From a virus, in IMG/VR virus record IMGVR_UViG_3300006327_000006, positions 1 through 26,281 of that record: 26,281 nucleotides of DNA; one strand, written 5' to 3'. Each line of letters opens with the position of its first letter. Position 1 is the stretch's first letter. This document shows, in pieces, positions 12,997 to 19,751 of the stretch. Position numbers and translations under genes: made by a program. The notes under the pieces are model-generated. The model searched no databases, was not told the DNA's origin, and worked only from the letters and a program-made list of their open reading frames with translations.

Positions 12997-14045
12997 TATT
13001 CTGGTCCTACTCTAAATGAGTAACCGGCTCCTACGAGTACGGTTTCTTCTGATTGTGTTAAGTCACGGGGGCTTTCATGTCCACCATAAATCCAGCGAGT
13101 AACTGTTGCCCAGTCTGCTGGTAAATATGTTTGTACAGTCGAGCCATTAACTATAAATACATTACTGCCTTGTGCGCCGGGTGCGAAGTGACGCATAAGA
13201 GCGCGGGCTGCAGGTGTCGAAGCTTCTGGAACTCCTATACGTGGAAGTGTATTAGCCGTTGGCATAACGAGCAGCCGATAAACTTCTTTAGCTCCCATTG
13301 TGCTAGTCGCTGCAATGGTATCTACAACTGCTGTGTAATTACCGCTCGGTGTTTCCGATGGCATCGTTGCGGTAGCTGCGATGACTCCCGGTGTCGCATC
13401 GACAGTGATGTAGAGCGAGTGGCCGGGGAACGTCGCCGCAGTCGCCACCGTAGCCGGTGTAACGACCGCTGAGATGGTGGGTGTGGGGAGAGTAGCTGGA
13501 GCAGTGATGCCGCCGTGTACGCTGATTGAGTTGGCAGTAACTGAAGGTACAATTACTACCGGACAGGCGACTGTAGACGGAGTAACCGTCGCCGGGACCG
13601 ATACGCCTGCCGAGAACGTCGTCGTAACACCGATTGTGGCTGGCGTCGCAATGACCGTAACAGTAAAACCAGTATCAACAGGCTGGGAATAGCCAACACC
13701 CGACTGGCTGTAATCCACCAAGATACGGTTGTCTGGTACCGAGGTGTCACGTTCGTTGTAATCGAACCCGGTCTTGTTGTAGTCATAACCGCTTGAATAG
13801 CCTACGCCACCCGGACGTTTCGGTGTATAAACATATGCAAACGTAAGCGACAGATCCGCCGAACACGCAATCGTGCTGACGGATACAGTCGCATCACGTT
13901 TCTGATAAGGAAAGCCGGACTCCGCATAAGCGATTCCGCTTTCGTTGTAATCGTAGCTGCCCGGATATTTCGGGGCGTAGTCGAACCCCGGCTCTTGATA
14001 CTCAATCTCATCTTTGTTGTACGGATTGACGGCAGGGAGCGGCAC
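12996..14045 (-). CDS. Repeat-rich tail protein (349 aa)
   Basis: It begins with GTG at 14045, with GAGG seven bases upstream. Three zones are visible. The N-terminus carries repeats of the YxxxG[FIV]xY type (YNESGIAYAESGFPY, YNKTGFDYNERD, YSQSGVGYSQ). The middle is made of Thr/Val/Ala/Pro beta repeats with PATV or PATI motifs. The C-terminal 100 residues (ARALMRHFAPGAQGSNVFIV, then WIYGGHESPRDLTQSEE and GAGY) match a domain that I know from minor tail proteins of actinophages. The product is probably a long, fibrous tail or fibre protein. Base composition shows the same repeats at the DNA level. It follows the holin. Confidence 0.7.
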   Translation of the reverse strand: MPLPAVNPYNKDEIEYQEPGFDYAPKYPGSYDYNESGIAYAESGFPYQKRDATVSVSTIACSADLSLTFAYVYTPKRPGGVGYSSGYDYNKTGFDYNERDTSVPDNRILVDYSQSGVGYSQPVDTGFTVTVIATPATIGVTTTFSAGVSVPATVTPSTVACPVVIVPSVTANSISVHGGITAPATLPTPTISAVVTPATVATAATFPGHSLYITVDATPGVIAATATMPSETPSGNYTAVVDTIAATSTMGAKEVYRLLVMPTANTLPRIGVPEASTPAARALMRHFAPGAQGSNVFIVNGSTVQTYLPADWATVTRWIYGGHESPRDLTQSEETVLVGAGYSFRVGPE

Positions 14046-14062
14046 CGAACAGCCTCATCTTT

Positions 14063-14266
14063 CTAGCTAGTAACCGATGCTGTTTCTGGATCTCCCACTT
14101 TTCTGGCAGCAACAGCCTTAGCAATAGCGATAAGCGCCGCAACTCCGGCGATCTTCAAGGAATCACCCCAGTCAGGTCCGGGTACAGCCATAGCTGCGGC
14201 CCATGCCTGAGCAAAGGTGGAGATTCCACGTTCCAAACTGTCTTTAATAAAACGCTGGTTGAACAA
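14063..14266 (-). CDS. r1t-like holin (67 aa)
   Basis: A TTG at 14266 is chosen because GGAGAC lies eight bases upstream. The longer reading from 14311 runs deeper into the amidase. The product starts FNQRFIKDSLERGISTFAQAW and has one weakly hydrophobic segment after this and a stronger one (LKIAGVAALIAIAKAVAARK, about residues 36-55). It ends in a short polar tail. ERGISTFAQ is typical of actinophage holins of the r1t group, which form membrane lesions and let the endolysin out. It overlaps the amidase by 23 bases. Confidence 0.75.
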   Translation of the reverse strand: MFNQRFIKDSLERGISTFAQAWAAAMAVPGPDWGDSLKIAGVAALIAIAKAVAARKVGDPETASVTS

Positions 14267-15056
14267 CTTCTTGTCTCCGTATCTGCATAGCCGCCCAAGT
14301 TTTTGGACCAACTACGCCATCTGCAACGAGCCCTTTGGTTCGCTGCCATTGTTTTACTTTGGCGAGTGTACCACGCCCGTATATTCCGTCGGCTAAAGCT
14401 CCTACTACTCGTTGAACATGGACAACTGCTTGGCTGCGTGAGCCTTTGCGTAGTGTTCCGGGGAACGGAACAAGTCCGTCCTCTGGTTCTTTAGGTAAAG
14501 TCATTGTTGGGACTGATGTAATCATGCGTCGATGAACCATTAAACGTAGTTCTGGCATAGAAAACGAGGGATCAACTTTGCGTGAAGTCCATTCCTTGTG
14601 GCCTATCACCGCACAGTCAGGGTTCCATTTGTGTCCGTCGCACAGAAAGGCGCACAAATCTACGAGTGCGTCCATCTGTGCCTCGGGTACATCTTCCCCT
14701 AACCCGTCATTAATAATTGAAACACCTATTAAACGAGAGTTGGCGCTGATCTTACCGGCGCTCGAAGCGTTACCCGTAACAGGATTATTCTGCTGCATTC
14801 GTGTCAACACTGACTGTAAGCCACGGCCAGCGTGGTTAGCTTTCACATTCTCAGCAGTCAACTTGACAATGGTGCCATCACGTTTTATGAGGTAGTTGTA
14901 TAGAGGTCCGGGTACCTTGTTCACTCCTCGAACACACATTGCGATCACGTTGTCGGGATCTGCGTTGCGGTTGGAGGCTGTGTGGTGGACGACTATGCCG
15001 AATGGTTTGAGTGGCCGACCGGTGTTGACTTTACCGGGTGCGTCTACGATATTCAT
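14244..15056 (-). CDS. N-acetylmuramoyl-L-alanine amidase endolysin with PG-binding domain
   Basis: The 270-residue product has an N-terminal amidase_2/PGRP domain: FGIVVHHTASN with zinc ligand H24/H25, YNYLIKRDGTIV, NHAGRG, GVSIIND, and IGHKEWTSRKVDPSF supplying H153 and D162. It cuts the amide bond between the sugar backbone and the stem peptide of peptidoglycan. The C-terminal part (about 201-257: LRKGSRSQAVVHVQRVVGAL, DGIYGRGT, DGVVGPKTWAAM) is a PG_binding_1-type domain. There is no signal peptide, so release depends on the holin that overlaps its end. The start overlaps the previous stop by four bases (ATGA). Confidence 0.95.
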   Translation of the reverse strand: MNIVDAPGKVNTGRPLKPFGIVVHHTASNRNADPDNVIAMCVRGVNKVPGPLYNYLIKRDGTIVKLTAENVKANHAGRGLQSVLTRMQQNNPVTGNASSAGKISANSRLIGVSIINDGLGEDVPEAQMDALVDLCAFLCDGHKWNPDCAVIGHKEWTSRKVDPSFSMPELRLMVHRRMITSVPTMTLPKEPEDGLVPFPGTLRKGSRSQAVVHVQRVVGALADGIYGRGTLAKVKQWQRTKGLVADGVVGPKTWAAMQIRRQEVVQPAFY

Positions 15057-15412
15057 TCTGGCTCAGGAGTAGGAGATAGCTCAAACCAATCTTCCATAAC
15101 ATCATCCCACTTCCAAGCGGTACCGCCTTCCTCACCAAACCCTTCAGGGTAAGGCTTATCGGCAGGAGGTTGCCAATCGTAGCTAGCGTCCAACACCCAT
15201 CCGTTGTGTGGAGATGGCCCATGAAATAAACCGAGAGGATAACCGTCTGCTGTTGGAACAAATGTTGAGCCGGGACCAGCTACGTTTTTGCGGATGTTGT
15301 CTGCGGTTTCATACCAACCAGACCACCCTAAATCGACTGGAGTAAGGCCATCTTCAAAGAGGGCGATATTAACAACAATGTTGTTTTCATCTACCTGCGC
15401 GAAAGTTCTCAT
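15053..15412 (-). CDS. Small tail-fibre-associated protein (119 aa)
   Basis: AAGG lies seven bases before the ATG. The N-terminus (MRTFAQVDENNIVVNIALFE), the centre (NIRKNVAGPGSTF) and the tryptophan-rich C-terminus (NGWVLDASYDWQPPADKPYP) match the layout of a small protein common in tail-fibre gene clusters of marine phages: FAQxDxNNxV, then NxRKNxAGxG, then a WxLxxxxxxWxxP segment. Its exact role is not known to me; it may be a fibre or adhesin accessory. It overlaps the amidase by four bases, so fibre and lysis genes are in one operon. Confidence 0.7.
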   Translation of the reverse strand: MRTFAQVDENNIVVNIALFEDGLTPVDLGWSGWYETADNIRKNVAGPGSTFVPTADGYPLGLFHGPSPHNGWVLDASYDWQPPADKPYPEGFGEEGGTAWKWDDVMEDWFELSPTPEPE

Positions 15413-15421
15413 CCAACAACC

Positions 15422-16429
15422 TTAAAGATCTTCAAACCTAAGTATCACTACACCATCTTGTGACGCTCCATGTCCTGCTCCGTCAAGCCAAGCAGCACCT
15501 TTACCCCAACTAGAATAACTATGAGAATCAGACGTTGGATTTAGATACTGGCCCCGACCGTCACCCGATCCATAAAAAGCATTGGTCGTAGTAGAAACTG
15601 ACCCGTTTTTGGCGTAACCATAGTTTTGCCAACGTATACCTTGGCCACCCCAACCACTACCTGTGCCCGGCATATTCTGGCCTTTACGACTATTTTGTGT
15701 GTCGTAACCACCGCCAGAACCACCGCCAGCGCCGCCACCAGCATCCCACATTTCGCCCCCAGCACCGTTGCCACCTATACCAGCAGAAGAATCTTCGTTA
15801 GGCCACCATGTGCCACTAGCCGGTGTGCCATCATACTTACCAGAAGCACCAGCACCACCGCTACTACCGCAATAGGTGTACCACCTACCGCCGCCGCCGC
15901 CCCCGCCACCAGAAGCTCGGGTAATCGAACCCCAACTTCCACCGGGAGCAGTAAGCGCAGGAGCATCAGTCCCAGTTGAACAATAAGCCCAGCCACCCAT
16001 GCCGCCTCGACCACCGCCACCAGCAACGACATCCACACCATTCATAGTGAACCCAGTTTGACCACCATTAGTACCTGATTGGCCGCCGCCTGACACTGGC
16101 CACGTGCCTTTCGCACCAATAGTTACAGAAATAGTTTCAGCGACAACCTCAAAGCCAGTTACTTGAACAACACCACCACCGCCACCGCCCCCATTCTCGT
16201 TATTAGTGCTAGAACCAACGTCGTAGCCGCCGCCACCGCCGACAACAACCATGTCGATAGTGCCGTCACCAGTAAATTCTAAACTGCCGGAAGTAGTTAG
16301 CTCAACAAAGGTATAACCCGTGCTGTTCCAATTAGTGTATTCGTTTTTAGAACCAGAATACTCATAACCAAAACCACCGCCTGCTCCGGCGGCTCCCATC
16401 ATTGCGGCTTTACTCGATCCAAACGGCAT
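15422..16429 (-). CDS. Glycine-rich adhesin-like tail protein (335 aa)
   Basis: GAGG precedes the ATG. The product is strongly glycine-rich (runs of five to eight Gly) in many loops, with short beta strands such as TIDMVVVGGGGG and ISVTIGAKGTW and a C-terminal VVILRFEDL. The fold resembles the glycine-rich domain of phage adhesins, where glycine helices form a flat sandwich that presents variable loops for receptor binding. The first 19 residues (MPFGSSKAAMMGAAGAGGG) resemble those of the protein coded at 17821-18420. This suggests a common attachment module. It is the likely receptor-binding tip or a fibre component. Confidence 0.75.
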   Translation of the reverse strand: MPFGSSKAAMMGAAGAGGGFGYEYSGSKNEYTNWNSTGYTFVELTTSGSLEFTGDGTIDMVVVGGGGGYDVGSSTNNENGGGGGGGVVQVTGFEVVAETISVTIGAKGTWPVSGGGQSGTNGGQTGFTMNGVDVVAGGGGRGGMGGWAYCSTGTDAPALTAPGGSWGSITRASGGGGGGGGRWYTYCGSSGGAGASGKYDGTPASGTWWPNEDSSAGIGGNGAGGEMWDAGGGAGGGSGGGYDTQNSRKGQNMPGTGSGWGGQGIRWQNYGYAKNGSVSTTTNAFYGSGDGRGQYLNPTSDSHSYSSWGKGAAWLDGAGHGASQDGVVILRFEDL

Positions 16430-16437
16430 AACAATCC

Positions 16438-16668
16438 TCAGCTAGTGAGCGCAGCGATCTCGTCGTCAGTTAAACCAAGATCTTTAAGTTTGGCATTACC
16501 TGACGCTTTATCCGCAGCAGCTTTCTCAGCCGCAGCTTCTTGTGCAGCGACCTCCTCTTTGTGACGAGCAGCTTGTGCTTCAGCTTCAGCGATTTCTTCT
16601 GCGGTATAAGGAACAAGTCGTTCCTCGCCCGTAGAACAATCAACTATCAATCTATTCATTGCCGACAT
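16438..16668 (-). CDS. Small Ala/Glu-rich helical protein (76 aa)
   Basis: The ATG overlaps the previous stop by one base (TAATG). A second Met (residue 4, MNRLIVDCSTGEERLVPYTA) could also start it. The N-terminus has a beta pair containing DCSTGEERLVPYT. It is followed by a long Ala/Glu/Lys helix (EEIAEAEAQAARHKEEVAAQ and on), then LKDLGLTDDEIAAL. This NCxTGEExxxxxTxEE pattern is typical of small proteins next to phage tail-fibre genes, probably a fibre or tail accessory or assembly factor. It lies between two fibre-like genes. Confidence 0.65.
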   Translation of the reverse strand: MSAMNRLIVDCSTGEERLVPYTAEEIAEAEAQAARHKEEVAAQEAAAEKAAADKASGNAKLKDLGLTDDEIAALTS

Positions 16669-17276
16669 TAGGCAACCTCATTCCGTAATCCGTAAAGCCA
16701 AAACCTTGAACCGTCACCCCAATAAGCACCGCTAGATGGCACTAAATCAATTTCGTAAACATTAACCGTACCTCCGGTTACATCCATCGCACCAGCACTA
16801 GCGCTTCCTCGATTCTTACTGGTGCTGCTGTAGTTAGAGCCAAAAGGAGTTGCAGACATAGACCAATAATTCACTACATCACCACGGTCAGAGCTTGCAC
16901 CTCCGTAGCAACCATAGATATCACAGAATCCGCTACCCCAATACCCCAAATTGTATGTGCTACGACCATGAATCAGATTACCTTTGAACCCGGCGTAGTT
17001 ACTTCGTTGCTGGTTGTTGTTGGTATCTTGGCTTGCGTTATTAGCCGGTGACCAAAACCATTGAGAATAATAGTAGTTACTTGTGACGTTGTTGATATAA
17101 ATTATCATGTCATCTTGATAATCGTAATGGTCAGCGTACCCTGACCACATCAGACGAAGAACGTCATAATTAGTACCAGAACTAGACGTTGAAGAAGGCT
17201 GAATCGAAGTAAATGCGACACCGGTAGTCGTAGTATCTGTAACTGATGCTTCTGCTATCGCTACCCAGTTGCTCAT
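16668..17276 (-). CDS. Fibre-like protein C of a three-gene paralog set (202 aa)
   Basis: The start at 17276 overlaps the previous stop (TAATG); a longer in-frame start at 17312 lies inside that gene. The product begins MSNWVAIAEASVTDTTTTGV, has strands such as YDVLRLMWSG and DDMIIYINNV, and ends GDGSRFWLYGLRNEVA. The plan of strand, loop with aromatic residues, and closing GSxFxLYGL is shared with the next two genes upstream. This is the pattern of jelly-roll-like sugar-binding or receptor-binding domains of marine phage fibres; that reading is inference. The middle is rich in Tyr, Asn, Ser and Gly, as expected of exposed loops. Confidence 0.65.
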   Translation of the reverse strand: MSNWVAIAEASVTDTTTTGVAFTSIQPSSTSSSGTNYDVLRLMWSGYADHYDYQDDMIIYINNVTSNYYYSQWFWSPANNASQDTNNNQQRSNYAGFKGNLIHGRSTYNLGYWGSGFCDIYGCYGGASSDRGDVVNYWSMSATPFGSNYSSTSKNRGSASAGAMDVTGGTVNVYEIDLVPSSGAYWGDGSRFWLYGLRNEVA

Positions 17277-17824
17277 TATGGTGCTCCCCATCCAAATACA
17301 CGCAAAGTGCAACCAGTTTGCATATTATTTCCGTTCATATTGATACTGATTTTGTTTATAGCTTCAGTCCACGGGAAACTACCTGCACCTACAACCATCG
17401 TATCCCCTCCACTCGACGTGCTTGTTTCATCTATAGTGCCGCCGTATGAAGTCCAAGACTTTTTATTCGCTGTGTCCGTGTAATCATAAACATCTAATAT
17501 TGTTATGCCTTGCACATCGTATGGACTGACACCGTTGTTGTAACCAAAATAAAACTGGTCAGCAGATCCCTCATTACCAGTAGTCCACGGATAAGCACCA
17601 GAAGTTCCACTAGCTATCATCAAACCAAATTGATAAATATCTTCGCCAGCGCCGCCGCCCTTATCGTTAAAACGACCAGTCCAATAAGTGGGATTACTTG
17701 AATGGTATCCGGGGCCAGCAATAATACATTGCAAATGCTTATAAGTGTCCGGAATATTTTCAACCTCTAACGAAGTAGTGGTGTCGTTAGGGGCCTGAGC
17801 TTCACCAATTAATTCGTAAGTCAC
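17276..17824 (-). CDS. Fibre-like protein B of the paralog set (182 aa)
   Basis: The start is GTG at 17824, which overlaps the upstream stop (GTGA) and has GGGGGA five bases before it; the longer reading from 17845 has no better site. The product begins VTYELIGEAQAPNDTTTSLE, contains YKHLQCIIAGPG, TYWTGRFND and DVQGITILDVYDYTD, and ends ISINMNGNNMQTGCTLRVFGWGAP. It shares the plan of proteins A (17821-18420) and C (16668-17276): an opening strand pair, a conserved GPG/YxxL turn, a loop core, and a closing strand with FG(W/L)G. It is probably a structural fibre or decoration protein of receptor-binding type. Confidence 0.65.
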   Translation of the reverse strand: MTYELIGEAQAPNDTTTSLEVENIPDTYKHLQCIIAGPGYHSSNPTYWTGRFNDKGGGAGEDIYQFGLMIASGTSGAYPWTTGNEGSADQFYFGYNNGVSPYDVQGITILDVYDYTDTANKKSWTSYGGTIDETSTSSGGDTMVVGAGSFPWTEAINKISINMNGNNMQTGCTLRVFGWGAP

Positions 17825-18420
17825 TTTGTTCCCCCAAGCCCACACAACGTAAAGTGCGAACCGGCATACCAGTTATTACTAGAGGTTTCGTTAGCAATAG
17901 AAATAGTGGTACCCGATGTGTTGCCGCTGCTACCTATAGCAGAACTTATAAAATAGGCGTAAGCGTTATCTGCGGCTGAAGCGTTTATTCCCATAGCGCC
18001 CCTATTGAAATTATCGTCTTGCCAATTGGGGAACCATATCCATCCCCCAGAAGATTGGGCGTACCAACTTGCAGATGTGGACCCACCCCCACCTGCAACA
18101 ATGTCGCTGTTGTATGAATACTCATAAAAACTGCTCGTATTCACCCCAGCACCCCAGCTATGGGTAGAAAAATTAGTCTCTGTGCCGTGGCTAGTACCGG
18201 AATACAACAACTCATTCCAGTTATTCGTACCACTAACCCCTACCGCAAAAAATTGCAATACAAGAGTCCGATAGCTACTCGCAATCGAATCAACATTTGT
18301 AAAACTAACTTTTTGTGTATCCGTTGAAAGTGTCGTTGTATACAGAACATCTAGTGTTCCACCGCCGCCACTTGAACCGGCGGCACCAAGTAAAGCTACC
18401 TTACCGGCCCCAAATGGCAT
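17821..18420 (-). CDS. Fibre-like protein A with MPFG anchor (199 aa)
   Basis: The ATG at 18420 overlaps the previous stop (TAATG); a longer reading from 18552 is an out-of-frame extension into that gene and is rejected. The first 20 residues (MPFGAGKVALLGAAGSSGGG) resemble those of the glycine-rich protein. The rest begins LDVLYTTTLSTDTQKVSFTN, includes SYRTLVLQFFAVGVSGTNNW, and ends AGSHFTLCGLGGTK, the plan shared with proteins B and C. The Ser/Asn/Gly/Trp-rich middle suggests exposed binding loops. It is the first of three tandem paralogs. Confidence 0.65.
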   Translation of the reverse strand: MPFGAGKVALLGAAGSSGGGGTLDVLYTTTLSTDTQKVSFTNVDSIASSYRTLVLQFFAVGVSGTNNWNELLYSGTSHGTETNFSTHSWGAGVNTSSFYEYSYNSDIVAGGGGSTSASWYAQSSGGWIWFPNWQDDNFNRGAMGINASAADNAYAYFISSAIGSSGNTSGTTISIANETSSNNWYAGSHFTLCGLGGTK

Positions 18421-19082
18421 TACGCCATTGCCGCCCCAGCGACAAACCCATACCAAGTAGGAGCAGCACCGCCATCGAAAGTGATGAACGTAAGAATATC
18501 GACACCCGTAGTCGCAGTAGTCGTCAACGTCGGAGCAGTAGCCGCAGCCCACTTAACACTAGTAAACGCACCAGTACGAGAACCCGAAGCATCCTGCGTA
18601 AGAATCAATGTCAACGCAGTACCAGCCTGCAACCCAGCACCCGAAGGCATCGTAAACGTACAGTTACCTGTCATCGTCCACGTCTGAGTGTTGCCGTTAG
18701 TTTCATCGAGAGTAACTGCGGTACTTGTGTCCCCACCGGCATACACCGTTTCGGCATAATCCTTGTGAACTACTGCCGACATGATCTGATCTGCACCAAC
18801 AACCGTGCCAGAAAGAGTTGCACCAGCAATCGTTGAGCCCGTCAGCGTACTAGACCATGCTGTGGTACCCGTACCGGTGTGCTCCAAAAAGGCGTTCGTT
18901 GCTGCTGAAGCAGCAGGCGAAGCGCTAATACCAAGTTTTGTTTCTACAGCAATCAAAGCAGTAGAAGCTGCACCATGAACTTGATCGTGTTCGTACCCTG
19001 ACGCATCCAAGTCAGTTGTTGAGCTTGGAGTTACCTGTGTTGAGGTTGTGTCAAGAGATGTTGGATAGTTTGACGTTGGCAT
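18420..19082 (-). CDS. Fibre-type tail protein (220 aa)
   Basis: GGAG lies five bases before the ATG. The N-terminus (NYPTSLDTTSTQVTPSSTTD then HDQVHGAASTALIAVETKLG) is a pattern familiar from tail fibre and tail-attachment proteins of many phages: NYPTSLD, then VH, then AIxAVExKLG, probably a helix that forms a trimer. A threonine/alanine-rich beta region follows, with GNTQTWTMTGNCTFTMPSGA and TLILTQDASGSRTGAFTSV, and a domain ending ILTFITFDGGAAPTWYGFVAG. It probably links the tail to the fibre proteins coded by the next genes. Confidence 0.7.
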   Translation of the reverse strand: MPTSNYPTSLDTTSTQVTPSSTTDLDASGYEHDQVHGAASTALIAVETKLGISASPAASAATNAFLEHTGTGTTAWSSTLTGSTIAGATLSGTVVGADQIMSAVVHKDYAETVYAGGDTSTAVTLDETNGNTQTWTMTGNCTFTMPSGAGLQAGTALTLILTQDASGSRTGAFTSVKWAAATAPTLTTTATTGVDILTFITFDGGAAPTWYGFVAGAAMA

Positions 19083-19090
19083 TATTGCTC

Positions 19091-19528
19091 CTATGGAACC
19101 AAATCAAGGGTGAAAATACCAGACGCATTCCACTGTATTTGGAATGTGCCTGACGTTGTACTGAAATCTCCCCCGAAATCTATGTACGCAATTAAACGGT
19201 CGTTCGTTACCGTGTCATCGTAGATAACTCCGGCTCGTACCGCTGACAACGTGGAACTGGTCCACGATACGTCATCTGCGTCCCATTTAATTGTGCCTGT
19301 CCCATCAGAACTACTGGTCATGGCAACACTTGTAAGAGCTTCACCACCAGCCGTGTACCCGGTACCCGAAATTTCGTTTGTTACATCTGATTTGTTTGTG
19401 TGAGTTTCAAAGTTCGGGGAGTAAGAAGCGTTGACCAACATGCACTTAAACGTGTCATTGTCCATGTCAAGTGCGAGATCGTTCTTAAACGCAGCTTCGA
19501 AAGTCTCAACGTAAAGACCACTAGCCAT
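19091..19528 (-). CDS. Conserved phage structural protein (145 aa)
   Basis: The sequence begins MASGLYVETFEAAFKNDLAL and has the order TFKCMLVNASYSPNFETH, GYTAGGEAL, DVSWTSSTLSAVRAGVIY, RLIAYIDFGGDFS and FQIQWNASGIFTL. That order (short helix, YxPxxxTH, GYTAGG, WxxSTxxxRxAVIY, LIAYIDFG, IxWxxxGIFxL) is common in head or tail proteins of tailed phages near the capsid gene. The function is not known; capsid decoration or tail is likely. AGGT lies in the upstream sequence and the next gene starts eight bases after its stop. Confidence 0.75.
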   Translation of the reverse strand: MASGLYVETFEAAFKNDLALDMDNDTFKCMLVNASYSPNFETHTNKSDVTNEISGTGYTAGGEALTSVAMTSSSDGTGTIKWDADDVSWTSSTLSAVRAGVIYDDTVTNDRLIAYIDFGGDFSTTSGTFQIQWNASGIFTLDLVP

Positions 19529-19572
19529 TAGCAGTACCTGTTCCTTGGATCGGCTTTGGCCTAATCGTTACA

Positions 19573-19671
19573 TCACCGTTTGGTTTTTGCATTCTTTTTC
19601 TTTCTTGCGGCAGCAGCAGCCTTTTTACCTTTAGCGGTATAAGGATACTTCTTTCCATCAACGATAGGCAT
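19573..19671 (-). CDS. Tiny basic protein (32 aa)
   Basis: The frame begins MPIVDGKKYPYTAKGKKAAA, ends after another twelve residues and is extremely rich in Lys, Arg and Ala. Proteins of this size and pattern (MP.V.GKK.PYTA.GKKAAA) occur near capsid genes in many phages. Possible roles include binding DNA in the head or neutralising charge; unproven. No Shine-Dalgarno sequence is seen, but TATCAT lies seven bases upstream of the ATG, so it may be leaderless. It lies between the capsid terminator hairpin and the 145-residue gene. Confidence 0.6.
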   Translation of the reverse strand: MPIVDGKKYPYTAKGKKAAAAARKKKNAKTKR

Positions 19672-19678
19672 AATTGAA

Positions 19679-19684
19679 ATGATA
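19679..19684 (-). promoter_or_regulatory. Possible TATCAT -10 box before the tiny basic gene
   Basis: On the minus strand TATCAT matches TANNNT and ends seven bases before the ATG at 19671, an arrangement like that of the gene at 7787. It stands just after the hairpin that ends the capsid transcript. No -35 box or ribosome site is convincing, so the call is weak. Confidence 0.3.
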
Positions 19685-19696
19685 GCAGAGGATAAT

Positions 19697-19733
19697 GGAG
19701 GGGCCGGGGAAAGGGGGAAAACCCGACCCCTCC
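19697..19733 (-). terminator. GC-rich hairpin after the capsid gene, probable terminator
   Basis: Read on the minus strand, GGAGGGGTCGGG pairs with CCCGGCCCCTCC with one mismatch around a 13-base loop that begins TTTT. It starts about 19 bases after the capsid stop (19752). There is no clear U-tract behind it, so termination may be partial; this would give a shorter, more abundant capsid transcript, or the stem may protect the 3' end of the mRNA. Confidence 0.6.
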
Positions 19734-19751
19734 AAACCTCTATGGCGTTAA

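Noticed and set aside
13131-13786. Several overlapping frames in the repeat-rich tail gene
   Set aside because: They are low-complexity shadows of the 349-residue protein with no ribosome site or typical composition.
15541-16041. Frames in the glycine-rich gene on both strands
   Set aside because: GGN-rich sequence gives long open frames in other phases by composition; only the glycine-rich frame has proper starts and neighbours.
15422-16429. Repeats in the glycine-rich region as a CRISPR array
   Set aside because: The repeats are short, irregular and in phase with codons; no regular spacers occur.
18421-18552. Extended start of fibre protein A at 18552
   Set aside because: It lies inside the preceding gene in another frame and gives a Cys/Tyr-rich stretch; the overlapping TAATG start at 18420 with the MPFG motif is far better.
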